From: Plantago ovata
Taxonomy: Eukaryota; Streptophyta; Magnoliopsida; Lamiales; Plantaginaceae
Reading direction: 5' to 3'
DNA length: 64,000 nucleotides
Assembly (NCBI GenBank): GCA_028274465.1
Contig: CM051457.1
Coordinates: 48,702,362 to 48,766,361 of the forward strand
Below, piece by piece: positions 1 to 10,773 of this stretch (positions are counted from its first letter, which is position 1; each line of letters begins with the position of its first letter). The notes under the pieces were generated by a model, which searched no databases, was not told the DNA's origin, and worked only from the letters and a program-made list of their open reading frames with translations. The position numbers and the translations under genes were made by a program.

Positions 1-596
1 ATTCCCTTTTAGGCGCGAGGCAGAAGTCGCTGAGGTCTATTAGGGTCGTAGGATCTGTTTCCCCAAAGTACACGGGGGTTTCTGTTTCTGTCCGGAGTTA
101 TGCATCCTCTGGAGGGAGTTATAAGGGCATTCTGGGAGTAGGAGTAATAAGGCGGGCTGCACCAACGGTCTACAACGTTTCTGTTCTGTTAATCTGTTAT
201 ATGTGCTCTGTTCTGTTTGCTCGATTTTCTGAAAAGATTTTGTTTTTAAAATCGATTACTTTCTGTTTAACTTAGAACCTCACTGAGATCCTTTATCTCA
301 CACTCTTTTGTTTTTCAAAATTCCTTCCTTCCAGATGCTGCTGAGGACGTGCGTGACTAGGAAGCCAGCGACTGAGAGAAGGGTCTGGGGTGTCACGGGT
401 TTCTTTCCAAAATAAGAAGATACACTTTTATTGTCTTCATTCGTTGTCTTTTCGAACTTGAGTTTTCATTGATTATTATTTATTATTGTTAGCGTCAAGG
501 GTTATTTTGGGCATTTATTGCCGACCGTTGTTATTAAAGTATTTCGAATTTCCTTTTTCAAGAAAATATTTTGTTTTCAAAACCGGTACCGTTACA
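1..596 (+). repeat. Right end of a Ty3-type LTR (TR-GAG/Tekay-like family)
   Basis: The stretch is recognisable as the reverse complement of the start of the LTRs at 16610 and 21428, including the terminal block that reads ccggtaccgttaca here. It ends in TTACA at 596, the expected LTR terminus. The next bases (gaaaagat) are not a primer-binding site, so this is a 3' LTR or a solo LTR in plus orientation. It is inserted in the internal region of an Athila-like element. The left part and the target duplication lie outside the window. The internal gag seen in the related element at 19445-20569 suggests a chromovirus-like relative, but that is inference. Confidence 0.85.
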
Positions 597-650
597 GAAA
601 AGATAGGCGAAGACAGGAGTCGAGTCAGAGACTTTAAACAATGGCGCTAT

Positions 651-666
651 CCGGGAGGCAACCCGG
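651..666 (+). other. Hairpin CCGGG-AGGCAA-CCCGG after the polyprotein end
   Basis: Five-base complementary arms enclose the loop AGGCAA. The same loop with different but still complementary arms occurs at 14531-14548 and, on the minus strand, at 30518-30535, each time just downstream of the gag-protease ORF. Compensatory arm changes argue for an RNA structure; its role is unknown. Confidence 0.6.
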
Positions 667-896
667 GGTTTTTATCGCTTTCTATACCGCTTTCTTGCAT
701 GCATTCATACTTGAACGATTTGCTTTTCATATGTGAATTTGTTCGGTTCTGTGCCGTATGTGCTTATGTTGTGTTCGAGTGCGACTTTTCGAATGATTTT
801 TTGAGGAAAATGATTTTTCGTGACTAAAAGCTTTTTCGGGGACTAAAAACCGCATTTTTATTTTTAAAATAACGTTCGTCTCCCACCTAGGAGTGG

Positions 897-1000
897 GGGG
901 CGAATCGCCCCACGACCAGAGCGCGCGCGCGCGATCTGGGCGTGCGGGGCGGTTCGCCCCGCACGGGGCGGTCCGCCCCAGGTATGGGGCGAACCGCCCC
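897..1000 (+). repeat. Cluster of four GC palindromes (GGGGCG-NNN-CGCCCC)
   Basis: Four perfect inverted repeats of the form GGGGCG-NNN-CGCCCC lie at 897-911 (spacer AAT), 946-960 (GTT), 965-979 (GTC) and 986-1000 (AAC). A matching copy with the same arms lies in the LTR of this element at 4989-5003. The sequence is unlike the surrounding AT-rich DNA. Confidence 0.85.
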
Positions 1001-1232
1001 ACACCACCAGATTGTAAAAAACGGGGGTTTCTTCCCCAAACCCCCATTTTCCTCCATTTTCATCTTCCAAACTCCAAAATTTCCCCCATATTCAAAATAA
1101 CTTCAAATCTTCATAACTTCTTCATCTCTCCATCATTTTGTGTGTTCTTTAGCTTCATTCGAAGCCCGTTACGTCCTCTATCATTCTATCCGAACAAATT
1201 TCTTCCTAGCTCATTCAATTTCCGGATTTGAG

Positions 1233-1767
1233 GTATTATCACATGAACCCTAATTTTTACAATTTGGAGATTTTTTGATTTATGCTTCAATTAGGCTTAT
1301 ATGATGTATGGGTTGATGATTTATGTGATTAGATTCGTATTTCATTGTCAATTACATGTTCAATTAGGCTTGGTTTGATGATTTGAGATTTTTGCTAATT
1401 GGATGATATATGTCTTGTTTGGGAAATGTCTCTCTTGCTTTCATTCCATGTTTAAACATGAGTTTATATGAAATTGATGGATGTATTGGTAGAATGCATG
1501 ATTGATGAGATTGATGATTTATGCTAGATTTTGATTTTTATGGTATGGATTGAACCTTTTGATTCAAGGCATTTGTTGTTAGCAAGAGCATAATGTGATA
1601 TGTTATTGTAGTAGTTACATTGATATGTTGCGTAATGATTTAGCTAGACTAGGTTTTGGGTTTTTGAGGAGTTGGATTTTTGAGAATTTTACTCGTTTGT
1701 TCACTCGTATATTTACATATGCATAGGTCTATTTTGCATCGTACAAGATACTAATTGCTGTTTGTAG
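1233..1767 (+). other. Candidate intron in the leader of the env-position ORF
   Basis: A T-rich stretch is bounded by TTTGAG|GTATTA at 1233 and CTGTTTGTAG|GAATC at 1767, five bases before the ATG at 1773. The preceding 200 bases are C/T-rich, like a plant 5' leader. Athila-related Bagy-2 is known to make a spliced env-like transcript, so splicing here is plausible. It is predicted from sequence alone. Confidence 0.4.
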
Positions 1768-1772
1768 GAATC

Positions 1773-3029
1773 ATGGCACCGAGGACAAGGAGAGCCGGCT
1801 CTAGCAAAAAGGGGAAGGGAGTGGCGTCAAGCTCCCAACCATCTCACGATTTGTACGAGTTGTCTGCCGCTGCGATAGAGGTGCGGCAAAGGCTAGAGGC
1901 GGAGATGGCCGACGGAGGGAGGTCGATCATCCCAGATAGGAGGATTGACATTCCTGAGTCCGCGGCGGATAGAGCGGGATATAGGACGCTGTCACGTTTG
2001 GGGTCACAAAGGAATTGGGCATGGTACAGTTCCAACAGGTTCAAAGGGTACGACGAGAGCCTCCTCCGAGATTTCTACACTAGGTACACGGATCTCGACG
2101 AGAAGAATGGGGTGTTAGTCCGAGGCCTGATTATACCATGGAACCCAGAGTACATTTCTTCCTTCATCCATTTCGGAAACCTGGAATTCACAGAGAGCGA
2201 CCACGCCTACTTGTATTCGAGGATCACTAGGGGGATAGGGAGGCACATCACTGACGTGATCTGCAACAGGGAGTACCGATATCCGGAAGTTGGGGCAGCA
2301 CCTGGACGAATCAGTTATAGCGACCTTAGCATCGAAGCTAAGGTGATGATGAAATTTTGCATCTCCGACTTGATCCCGAGGAAGAATGACACATGGATTC
2401 AGCCCTACTACGCCGAGCTCCTCTACTGCCTCATAGACGGACATCAGATCGACATAGGGCACATTATTTATGAGGAGTACGAGCACCACTGGGAAAAGAA
2501 GAGGAAGCCTTTCATCTTCCCGAGCTTCATCACAGCCTACTGCTTATATCATGGGGTCGATGATATTGAGGAGGGGGATTGCGAGGTCGCTGCCCTTTCA
2601 CCCTCGACCATTGAGGTACAGCTCAACAGGTATCAGTTGAGGAACCCCACAGCAGCCGCTGCTGATGTAGGAGCACCATTCCAGCCAAATGATTCCGATC
2701 ATGAGGATGCTATGGAGGCCGATGTTGGCGAAGCCCCTATCCCAGATATTCCGTTTGTCCATCAAGCACCACATGCACCAGCTGGAGCACCACAGGGGTC
2801 TAGAGGATTTGACATCTCCGAATTCCGTACCTACCTCGACGGCCGTTTCGACAGAATTGATGCCAACAACGCGGCATGCGACAGGACATCGACAGGCACA
2901 TTGTCCAGCACAACCGCGATTGGGAGATATTCAAGGAGCATCGCCGAGAGGATAGGCAGCACATGTGGGAGCAGCAACAGCTCATCCAGCAACAGCAGGA
3001 AGCTCTACGATAGTCCAATGAGCTCATGA
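1773..3029 (+). pseudogene. Athila env-position ORF, putative plant transposon protein domain
   Basis: An open frame of about 418 codons starts at the first ATG (1773). Residues from about 90 to 270 resemble the 'putative plant transposon protein' domain found in the third ORF of Athila-type elements; this is family recognition, not a search. The N-terminus is basic and Ser-rich. The frame is broken near the C-terminus. Around 2861-2880 the coding signal moves to another frame encoding a Gln- and Arg-rich segment, which then hits TAG at 3011-3013 and TAG at 3074-3076. The annotated stop at 3029 is therefore a frameshift product. No signal peptide or convincing membrane segment is seen, so the label 'env' refers to position only. 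Its function is unknown. Confidence 0.7.
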
Positions 3030-4611
3030 ATGACATGTGGAGTGACTTTTATGGGGACTTCCATCCCGATGATTAGTCCTTCCACATGTCCACTCTCAGC
3101 CGACCGAGGCCAAACCCTTCGGTAACATCTAGTATCACTTCTTATTAATCATTCTCTTTTGCTAGGGGCTAGCTTAAGAATCGTAAGGGGGATGGGATGT
3201 GAACCATGATGTTAAGTATAGTTTGGCTTTGTGTCGATTAGTATCTTGTTCTTTGCTTGCATTTGCATTTGCACGTTTACCGCTTTCTTAGATTTTTTAG
3301 GTTGCATTTCACTACATTCATCCTAGGATAGTCTTGCATGTTTTATTTGGAGTTTATTGCCGAATTTTTTGAACTTTTTTATTGAGTAGATCAACTAGAT
3401 ATGCCATTAATCGTATGCTTCATCTCTACGAATTTGTTTGAGGTTTTTCTCGCTTGGCTTGTCACATTTATGTATTGCACTTAGTTAAGCTTGGTAGTCT
3501 CGACATCACTTAGTGGTGTTTTCTCTACTGCGGTTCACGAAGGCCTTTATAATAGGATGATGCATGTTAGGGTCTTATGGTTGTTTCCCGAGTAATTATG
3601 TACCTAAGAGGCAACAAGTCTTCACCATGCTTTGAGATTGCTAAATGCCTAGGAAGGAGGTAGTGTGAGGTTGTGTGATCCTTTGATTATAACCTATTCT
3701 TCCGAATAGGTTTGGGGAGGGGGTTACACCATCATAGACTTGATTCTGTTTTTCATTTCCGTATCGTGAGTTTATTTTCCTTTTCTGTAAATTTTGTACT
3801 CCAACCTATTCTTTCAAATAGGTTTGGGGAAGTCGTGTGAGTCTTTTTGTTTCTCTCTTTGTTATGCTACTGCTGGCTAGAAAAATCGAAAAAAAAAGAA
3901 AAGAAAAAAAATTCCAGAAAAAAAAGAAAAAGAAAAAAGAATCTGGAAGAAAAAAAGAAAAAAAAAGAAGACCCCAAAAAAGCAAAGAAGGGTCCAAAAA
4001 AAGAAAGTCAAATAGCAGTTTAGCATAGTGTTGAGTCTTTTCCATTTTTGTAATGTTCGTAATCGTGTTTTTCTATTTTTTATCTTTTTGTCTTGAGTGT
4101 CATCTGTTCTAGACCACCCTCGTCCTGCCATTCAGGAAGTGGTGAATAGCTTAAGACTTTACTCGAGAGATGGGTAGAATAGGGGAGTGTTATCTTTTAT
4201 AGGGAACCCTCCATCGTTTGATGAGAGCCAGTACCGGTTCGACCTCTTTTGAGGGAAAGTCTTAACATGGTGGAACAACAGTAAGTCCTCACTTTCATAG
4301 GCACGGGGCAACCATTCGTATCTTAGCATGCATCATTCGTCGTCACTGACTAGGTCCAGTTAGAGAATTTCACGAGAGACTATCTTGTCTTGACATAAGT
4401 GCTTATGTGGATGTGTATAAGTCAATCGAGGTATTCTTCAACCTATATTCATGCTTTGATTTATATGGTTTTTGTTCATATGTTATTTGATCGATTCAGT
4501 AGAATAGTTCATTTTATTTGGCATGAAACTCCATTTTGTGTCTTGCATGTTTTTTGTATTAGAGTCTAGCTTAGTTGCTTGAGGACAAGCAAAGGTTCGG
4601 TTTGGGGAGTT
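3030..4611 (+). other. Athila 3' UTR with paired hairpins, purine tract and polypurine tract
   Basis: This is non-coding. Hairpin 1 (3691-3712) has arms AACCTATTC/GAATAGGTT and loop TTCC. Hairpin 2 (3803-3824) has loop TTTC and one arm mismatch. Each is followed by tttgggga. An A/G-rich tract runs from about 3880 to 4005. The polypurine tract tttggggagt lies at 4601-4611, directly before the LTR. The same order recurs in every Athila-like 3' UTR of the window. Confidence 0.8.
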
Positions 4612-5886
4612 TGATGAATGTGTATTTTACACTTTCATTCGAGTCTTTTTCACCTATTTTAGCTATCCTCTATGTTAATTTAGCTATATTTTAGTACATT
4701 TTATTAGAATAGTGTCACGTTTCCCTTTTAGATTTTATTTTACAGGTTTTGGTTGAAATTCGAAGATTTCTGGGCAATTATATTGAAGTTGACAAGGAAT
4801 TGGTGTTCCAGAAGCCTATTTGGAGTATCTGAAGGTTTCCGGATAGGATTTGAAGTATAGGGGCCGAATCTGGAGGTTAGAAGGCTACTAGAAGTCAGAA
4901 ACCGAGTCCGAAAAGGTGAAGAAATCCAAAAACGCGTCGAAAACGCGGAATTCCACGAGAATTACCCGGGGGCGAACCGCCGCAGGTTGGGGCGAACCGC
5001 CCCGTGTTTTTTCGGGGCCTATATATAGTGCTCAGTTTTTCTCCGAAAATCATATCTTTCCAGACCTTCTTTCTCACCTCTCCCTATAGTTTTAGGTAGG
5101 AATTTCCCAGGTCCTGTCCTGGGAGTTCTGTAGCTTAGGGGATACTTTTTCATAGCAGTTTGGAGCTCGTAGGACCGCAATCATCCGGAGACTGACAACC
5201 TTCGGTAACTTTGTATCTTACAGTTTTATTCTACTTATTTTATTATATTCTTTCAACATGTTTTCTTCTATGATTTCTGTTGATTGCATGCCTATTATGA
5301 GTAGCTAAACGTATCATTGGTGGTAGTATGTGAATTCTTAGCGAAGGGAAGATAATCATGCTAATGGCGATATCGCGCATTATTCTTCGTGTCATTGCTT
5401 TATTTCGTTGATCAGTTGTAACCAAAATTCTCGTATGTTGTATTGATTATTATGCACAATCGGACACTAGTCGACCATCAGACCAATTATCTTCGTAGTG
5501 TTGAATAATTACGGAACACATTAGGACAATCGTGATTGACTAGTCAGACCAAATTATCTTCGTAGTGCTTAATACTTGCAACAGGACACTAGATTGATTC
5601 AAAGATCTCTATGCAAGACCGAGGAATTTAAGCATGATTATCGACCCGTTATGTTAAGAAGGACCATACTATCACCAATCTCCATTATCTGCTAGAAACC
5701 CCCTATTGCTATCTGTCTGCTGTTTTATATTCTCTTGTTAAATAGATAAAGCCAGTTATAGTCCTGAGAGAACGACACTCGAGTCATTCTACTACTACAC
5801 TACGGTTTTCGTTGTAGTTGTGGATTGCCTTTGGCTAATTACAAATTTATTTGACTGAATCCGGAGCACGACATCCGCGTTCATCA
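4612..5886 (+). repeat. Athila-like 3' LTR (1275 bp)
   Basis: It starts TGATGAATG right after the polypurine tract and ends GTTCATCA, matching the TGATGA...TTCATCA termini of the other Athila-like LTRs here. Palindromes with arms GGGGCG/CGCCCC lie at 4969-5003 (first copy imperfect), immediately upstream of the TATA box at 5019. Confidence 0.88.
5019..5028 (+). promoter_or_regulatory. LTR TATA box (ctatatatag)
   Basis: A TATA motif lies about 410 bases into the LTR and 15 bases after the GC palindrome at 4989-5003. Its position fits a U3 core promoter. Predicted from sequence only. Confidence 0.55.
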
Positions 5887-7113
5887 TTAGTCAAGGCTCA
5901 GACTTTCATTGAAGATAAGGTCGCAACAGAGCACAAACATGAGTAGAATATGGTGAGTATTAAACAAGAATTGTCGAAGCTGACCTCTGATCAGAAAGCA
6001 ATCATTATGAAATACAACAGCCTAAGTACTCTTGCTGAAAATTGCAATGAGTTCTTCTCTTTGCACATTACTCCAATGATGCAATCCATGTCTAAGGGGG
6101 AAGATAAGCAAAAGATATCTTCAAGGAAGAAAACCCCTACTGAAGCGCCACTGACTATAGAACCTCTTGCTGAAAGAGAGCAGAGTTCTAAAAGACAAGC
6201 AGATTCTGAGTTGAATTCAGCAAGTCCGAAAAAGAGAAAACCTGCTGCTGAAACTCATGAATTCTGTCACACTGAAAGTCATCAAGCTCTCAATGAACAT
6301 GATGATGATGATGACAATCAGACCATAGCTCAAGCCATAAGAGCTATACCAATAACAACCTTAACTCCGTCTGGCCATTCAAAGCATTTCTCTTCTGACT
6401 CAAGATCTTGAGCAAGAGATCAAGAAAATGCAAAGTCAAGAAGAAGAAGGCAAAGACAGGAAGAAAAGAGGCTGGCCAACACTGCTATTGGCTCCGGCAT
6501 TGAATATACAAAGACCACCAATGAAGAAACCACTCAGAATGTGATCAGAAACGCTCATGGTTGCTGGATCTTAAGGCTGGAAGACTTGCTGGTGAATGAG
6601 TTCTTTCCAACTGCTATACTGAACCAAATGTATACTTGGATTGATCTCAAGGTGAAAAGAAAAGAAAGGGATCCTCCTTCCCTACCAAGAAATATTGCTG
6701 GGAGATGGCTGAATCTGGAAGTCTTGGTAAGAAGAACTTCAATTGGTAAGACCATAAAACAAGAACCAGAATTGATAAAACCAATTGGTGTTGCCTATTA
6801 CTCTGACCCTGTGACCAAGAAATCAAAGAAGAAACTTGGATTGATTCCTTATGAGTATTTCTATCTCACTGCTAAGGATCAAGAAGAAGATCTTCTCTGG
6901 TTAAGGAAGATTCATCCTAAAAGCATTTCAGATACACAACTTCTCCATGCCAGCAATTGGGGCATGCATTTGTGGGTAGTTCACTACATGGAAATGAATG
7001 CTGAAAAGCATCATCATACCGCCTGCAAGAATAAAAGTATTCTTCAACTACAAGTCCGTAAGCTACTTGAAAATTACGCAAAGGACTGTATTGAATTTAC
7101 TGCACTTGCTTAG
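5887..7113 (+). pseudogene. Post-pol ORF of a copia-type element, broken and 5' truncated
   Basis: One reading frame runs from the Athila junction through 7113. It is interrupted by TAG just before 5950 and TGA at 6409-6411. Between about 6400 and 6490 another frame reads better, suggesting small indels. The visible pieces are 153 and 190 codons; the first is Lys/Glu-rich with a run of five Asp. I do not recognise the product. It sits between where pol would end and the polypurine tract and 3' LTR, the place of the env-like ORF of SIRE/Maximus copia elements. That comparison is by position only. The start lies left of the Athila insertion. Confidence 0.55.
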
Positions 7114-7421
7114 AAGAGTGTAAGAGAGATTTTGAGAAAATCCTCTGAAAGAGCTTAACTCTTTGTAATAGTTCTGTTTAAGTTTTGTTTGCTGATTTTG
7201 TGTAGTTATCTCTGATCGTTCCTGTAAACTTACTGAAAGATAACTATCAACAATGAAACTTTTGACTCTTATTGGTTTTTGATTATGCAATTTACTTATG
7301 CTTACTGTTTAATTATTCAAGTATGCTTGCATTAATCAACTGATTTATTCAACATCAGAAACCTCTAAAAGGGTAACAATTAATTTAGCCATGGATTGCT
7401 AACATCAAAAAGGGGGAAATT
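7114..7421 (+). other. Copia 3' UTR with polypurine tract
   Basis: A short AT-rich non-coding stretch ends in the polypurine tract aaaagggggaaattt (7407-7421), immediately before the LTR start. Confidence 0.75.
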
Positions 7422-8988
7422 TGTTAGGAAACTTGTAATTTTGATGAGCAATTAACCATGCTAAATTAAGGAAAGTCCAGTAACTAGTACTCTTAAGGTC
7501 CATAGGAATTTAGAATTTTAAGGACATTGTAAAAGAGGAACGTTTGCTAAAGACTTAGAGTAGGTGCTAGATAGGTTAGTTTTACCGCTTATGATTTATC
7601 TTGTTTTCTGAAAAGAAATACAACCTATTGAAGCATTTGCTGATGATGCACTTTGTTTACACAAACAAACTATTGAAGCATTTAGAACCGTTCAGAAACT
7701 TGAAGAATTCGAAGATCTGAAGACTAGAAGATTTATGAAGACTGGTATCTACAAAGGCACATGTTGCTCAAAAAGTGGAAACTTCAGCAACAGCATTGCA
7801 TAAGTGAAAATCTAAACGACAGAGTAGGTTGTGCTTGCTGAACCTGAGACTGACCACTTGTTGATGATCATTTGTGACCTCTTGCTGAAAGTACTTGCAT
7901 TTGCGCTCCAATGTTACTGTTTGAATTTCATTCAAATGAACATTAAATGCAAAGCTTGCACGCGAAGGACATGAAGACTAGAAGACAAATAAAGGACGCT
8001 GCTGAAAGTACAAAAGCAAGATAGTGACATCTTAAGGAACAAAAGCCTTAGAATTTGAAATTCAAACGGCTCCTTGATTCACTATAAATAGAAGTCATCC
8101 GGCTAAGAGTTGAAGTGTGTCAACAACGTGATCAAACTCTCACTTGTGCTTAAACTCACATACCCTTCAAACACTCTTTACTGCCATTGATCTGTTCCAA
8201 GACTTAAAGCTTGAAAAAGCTACTTGTGAAGAAGTAGAACATACTCGGCTAAGAAATTAGTTAAGTGTTCTTTCTTTCGAACAAGAACAAGTCTTGACAC
8301 CAGAAACAATCAAACTTGTTTTCTGCAAAGTATTCAAAGTTTTGTTTCTTAGATTACTTGTTGTAACTTAATAAGTTATAATTAAGTTAGCTCATCCCAA
8401 ACCTCTCTAACTGGAAATACACCCTTTCAGGCGTGATATTCAGGGGGAACTTAATCGAGCATAGTGTTGCTGATTAAAAGTCCCAAGTTTGGTGGAGAGC
8501 AAGGTTTCGTTCTCTAGTTAGGTTGGAAAACAAGCAAGTGTGCTTTGGTTTCTGTTTGAATCGTTCTAGATAGGTGTTGTAAGGAACCTAAAACTTGTCT
8601 TAGTAGATTCAGTCCTAGAAAGGACAAAATGGATTAGTTGAGAGATTACGCCACTCTCAGATACCACTATAAAAGTGTTTGTGTGATTTACTTACTGCAT
8701 TTAGTTTTCAGCAAAGCATATCTATCTGTACACAGTCACTCACTTCACTTGCTGAAACTATCACTTACTGACAAAGCACTTATTGTATCAAAGACTTCCG
8801 CTCTCTGATTTTAAGTATAAGCAAAACTAGTTACTGAGAAGTAACTTGCGCTTGCTGAGAAAGTTAAGTATCAGCAAACTCATTCCTAATAAGTACTTGC
8901 TGAGAAAGTTTTTAAATGGCGAAAGTTTGAAAATACTATTCACCCGCCCCCCTCTAGTCTTTTCTTGTTGTTTAATAAGGGACCAACA
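7422..8988 (+). repeat. Copia-type 3' LTR (1567 bp)
   Basis: It begins TGTTAGGAAACTTG and ends GGGACCAACA, giving TG...CA termini. The LTR at 62070-63275 is the same family but about 360 bases shorter through internal deletions. A third, truncated copy lies inverted at 13027-13343. A TATA box (tataaata, 8083-8090) is in a typical position. The base after the LTR enters the minus-strand copia pol, so this element is inserted there. The target duplication would be GGAAG, but the left copy is outside the window. Confidence 0.9.
8083..8090 (+). promoter_or_regulatory. Copia LTR TATA box (tataaata)
   Basis: The motif actataaatag is conserved in the related LTR at 62679-62686, about 600 to 660 bases into each LTR. 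This fits a core promoter. Confidence 0.6.
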
Positions 8989-10500
8989 GGAAGTTTCATA
9001 GTTTCAGCAACATCTGGAGCAACCGGGTCTTTTGCCGGAAATTCTTTATCATGAACTATATTTATCTTGTCATGACTTGGGGGAGGTGAGTCATTGTCAG
9101 AATCATCATTTAATTCATTTGATTTGATATTCCTAGCATCAGATTCAGTTCTTTGCTAGTGTATGAGTAACTTCTTCATACATTCTGATATTTCTTCTTC
9201 AGCAGGGACTCCTTGTGACTTTTCATAGAATACAACATGCACTGATTGTTCGATCTTTTGTGCCTTTTTGTTGTAAACTCTATAAGCTTTACTATGCAAG
9301 GAGTAGCCAAGAAATATCGCTACATCTGCCTTTGGTTGAAATGTTCTTAAGTATTCTCTACCATTGTTAAGAACAAAGCATTTGCAACCAAATACTCTTA
9401 GATGGGTGATGTTAGGAGGTCTTCCAACAAATAACTCATAGGGAGTTTTGTTGTATTCCTTAGTTATCAAACATCTATTTATAGTATAGCAGGCGGTATT
9501 AATCGCTTCAACCCAATAAGCTTCACTTATTTCAGTGTCAGCAAGCATCGTTCTAGCTGCTTCCTTAAGGGTACGATTCTTCCTTTCAGCAACACCATTT
9601 TGTTGAGGTGTCCTTACTGAGGATAACTGATGTTGTATGCCTTTTGAAGTGCAATACTCAGTTATGTACTGGTTTACAAAATCAGTACCATGGCCTGTCC
9701 ATATGACTTTTACCTTGTCATTTTTCATGACTTCAAGCTTATTCAGCAAGTTAGGTATTTCAGTCCTTGTTTCAGACTTGTGTTTGATAAATACTACCCA
9801 AGTGAATCTTGAATAGTCATCTACCACCACCAGACCATACTTCTTGCCAGCATAGCTTGTTGAAGAAGATTCAAACAAGTCCATGTGCAAGAGTTGTAAA
9901 GGTTTTGTAGTTGACGGTACTGACTTGTTCTTGAAAGAAGATTTGGTTTGCTTTCCTTGCTGACATGCATTGCAAACACCATCCTTCTTAAAAGTAACCT
10001 TAGGTAATCCAACTACAAGTGCCTTTTTAGACAGCTTATTCAGCGTCTTGAAGTTTAGGTGACTTGTTTGTTTATGCCATAACCATGCTTTTTCAGCAAG
10101 GCAATCATGATCTGAAACAAGGCATTTTTCAAACGATTGCTGAAGACCAATATACGGTATATAGACCTCCTGGTCTTCTAGCAACCATAATAACCTTCTT
10201 CGTCTCAAAGTCAATAAGTTTACATTCATCACTTTTGATTTTGATGAAGTAACCTTTGTCAGCGAATTGACTCATGCTGAAAAGGTTAAACTTAAGATTT
10301 TTGACATAAAGAACTCCCGAAATGGTAATGCATCCTAACTTCACGTCACCATAACCTTTAGTAGAACCAAAGCCTCCACCAGCAAACCTTATTGTTGGAC
10401 CTTTAGACCACCGTCTATAGTTTATAAGATTTTTCTTCTTGCCCGTCATGTGCTTTCCACAACCACTGTCAAAGTGCCAATTGCATTGTTTGTCTCCGTG
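8989..10500 (-). pseudogene. Copia protease and integrase, broken
   Basis: The protease motif (DSGC, followed by GKHMTG) is near 10463-10471. A stretch with the GAG-pre-integrase pattern follows, with a His pair (WLWHKQTSH) and a Cys pair (CNAC), then an integrase core. Of the catalytic triad, the first Asp (LLHMDLF) and the Glu (NGVAERKN) are present. The second Asp is Gly: the segment reads IWTGHGTDF, where the family has Asp before H/NG. A frameshift lies near 10150-10230 and an in-frame TAG at 9156-9158, after which the INT-RT linker remains readable. It is therefore inactive. The frame ends at the inserted LTR, so no RT is seen. Lineage is uncertain without RT. Confidence 0.85.
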
Positions 10501-10773
10501 GCTGAAGTCTGCACAATCAAGAGCAAAACAAGTTAATTATCCAATATTGGATGTGCATTAACATGTTCAAGAAAGCGTCCAGTGGAAACCCAAGTCTTGA
10601 GTTTTTCAACTTTGACTTGTTTTCTACTTGCTGAGGAACTAGAGGGTTTAGAACCGAAAGACTTTTGATCATTGGTAATCAAGTTCACTTTCTGATGTGG
10701 TGTCTTGCTTGGTTGACCCTTTTGCTGAACATACTTTTCAGTAAGTTCTTTTCTAGCAAGGTTCCTTCTAGTC

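Larger units (their letters stand above)
597..5886 (+). mobile_element. Athila-like LTR retrotransposon, 3' part
   Basis: In order it shows the post-polyprotein hairpin (651-666), a GC palindrome cluster, an env-position ORF, a long AT-rich 3' UTR with paired hairpins and a purine-rich tract, a polypurine tract and a 3' LTR (4612-5886). Gag and pol would lie left of the LTR insertion that ends at 596 and are not visible. The right junction is with a copia post-pol ORF that reads on across 5887, so this element is inserted in that copia element. The target duplication would be TTAGT (5887-5891), but the left copy is not visible. Confidence 0.85.

Noticed and set aside
3806..4131. Lys-rich and Phe-rich ORFs around the A/G tracts (also 29066-29447, 36563-37021, 46787-47029)
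   Set aside because: They are low-complexity readings of the conserved purine-rich UTR tract.
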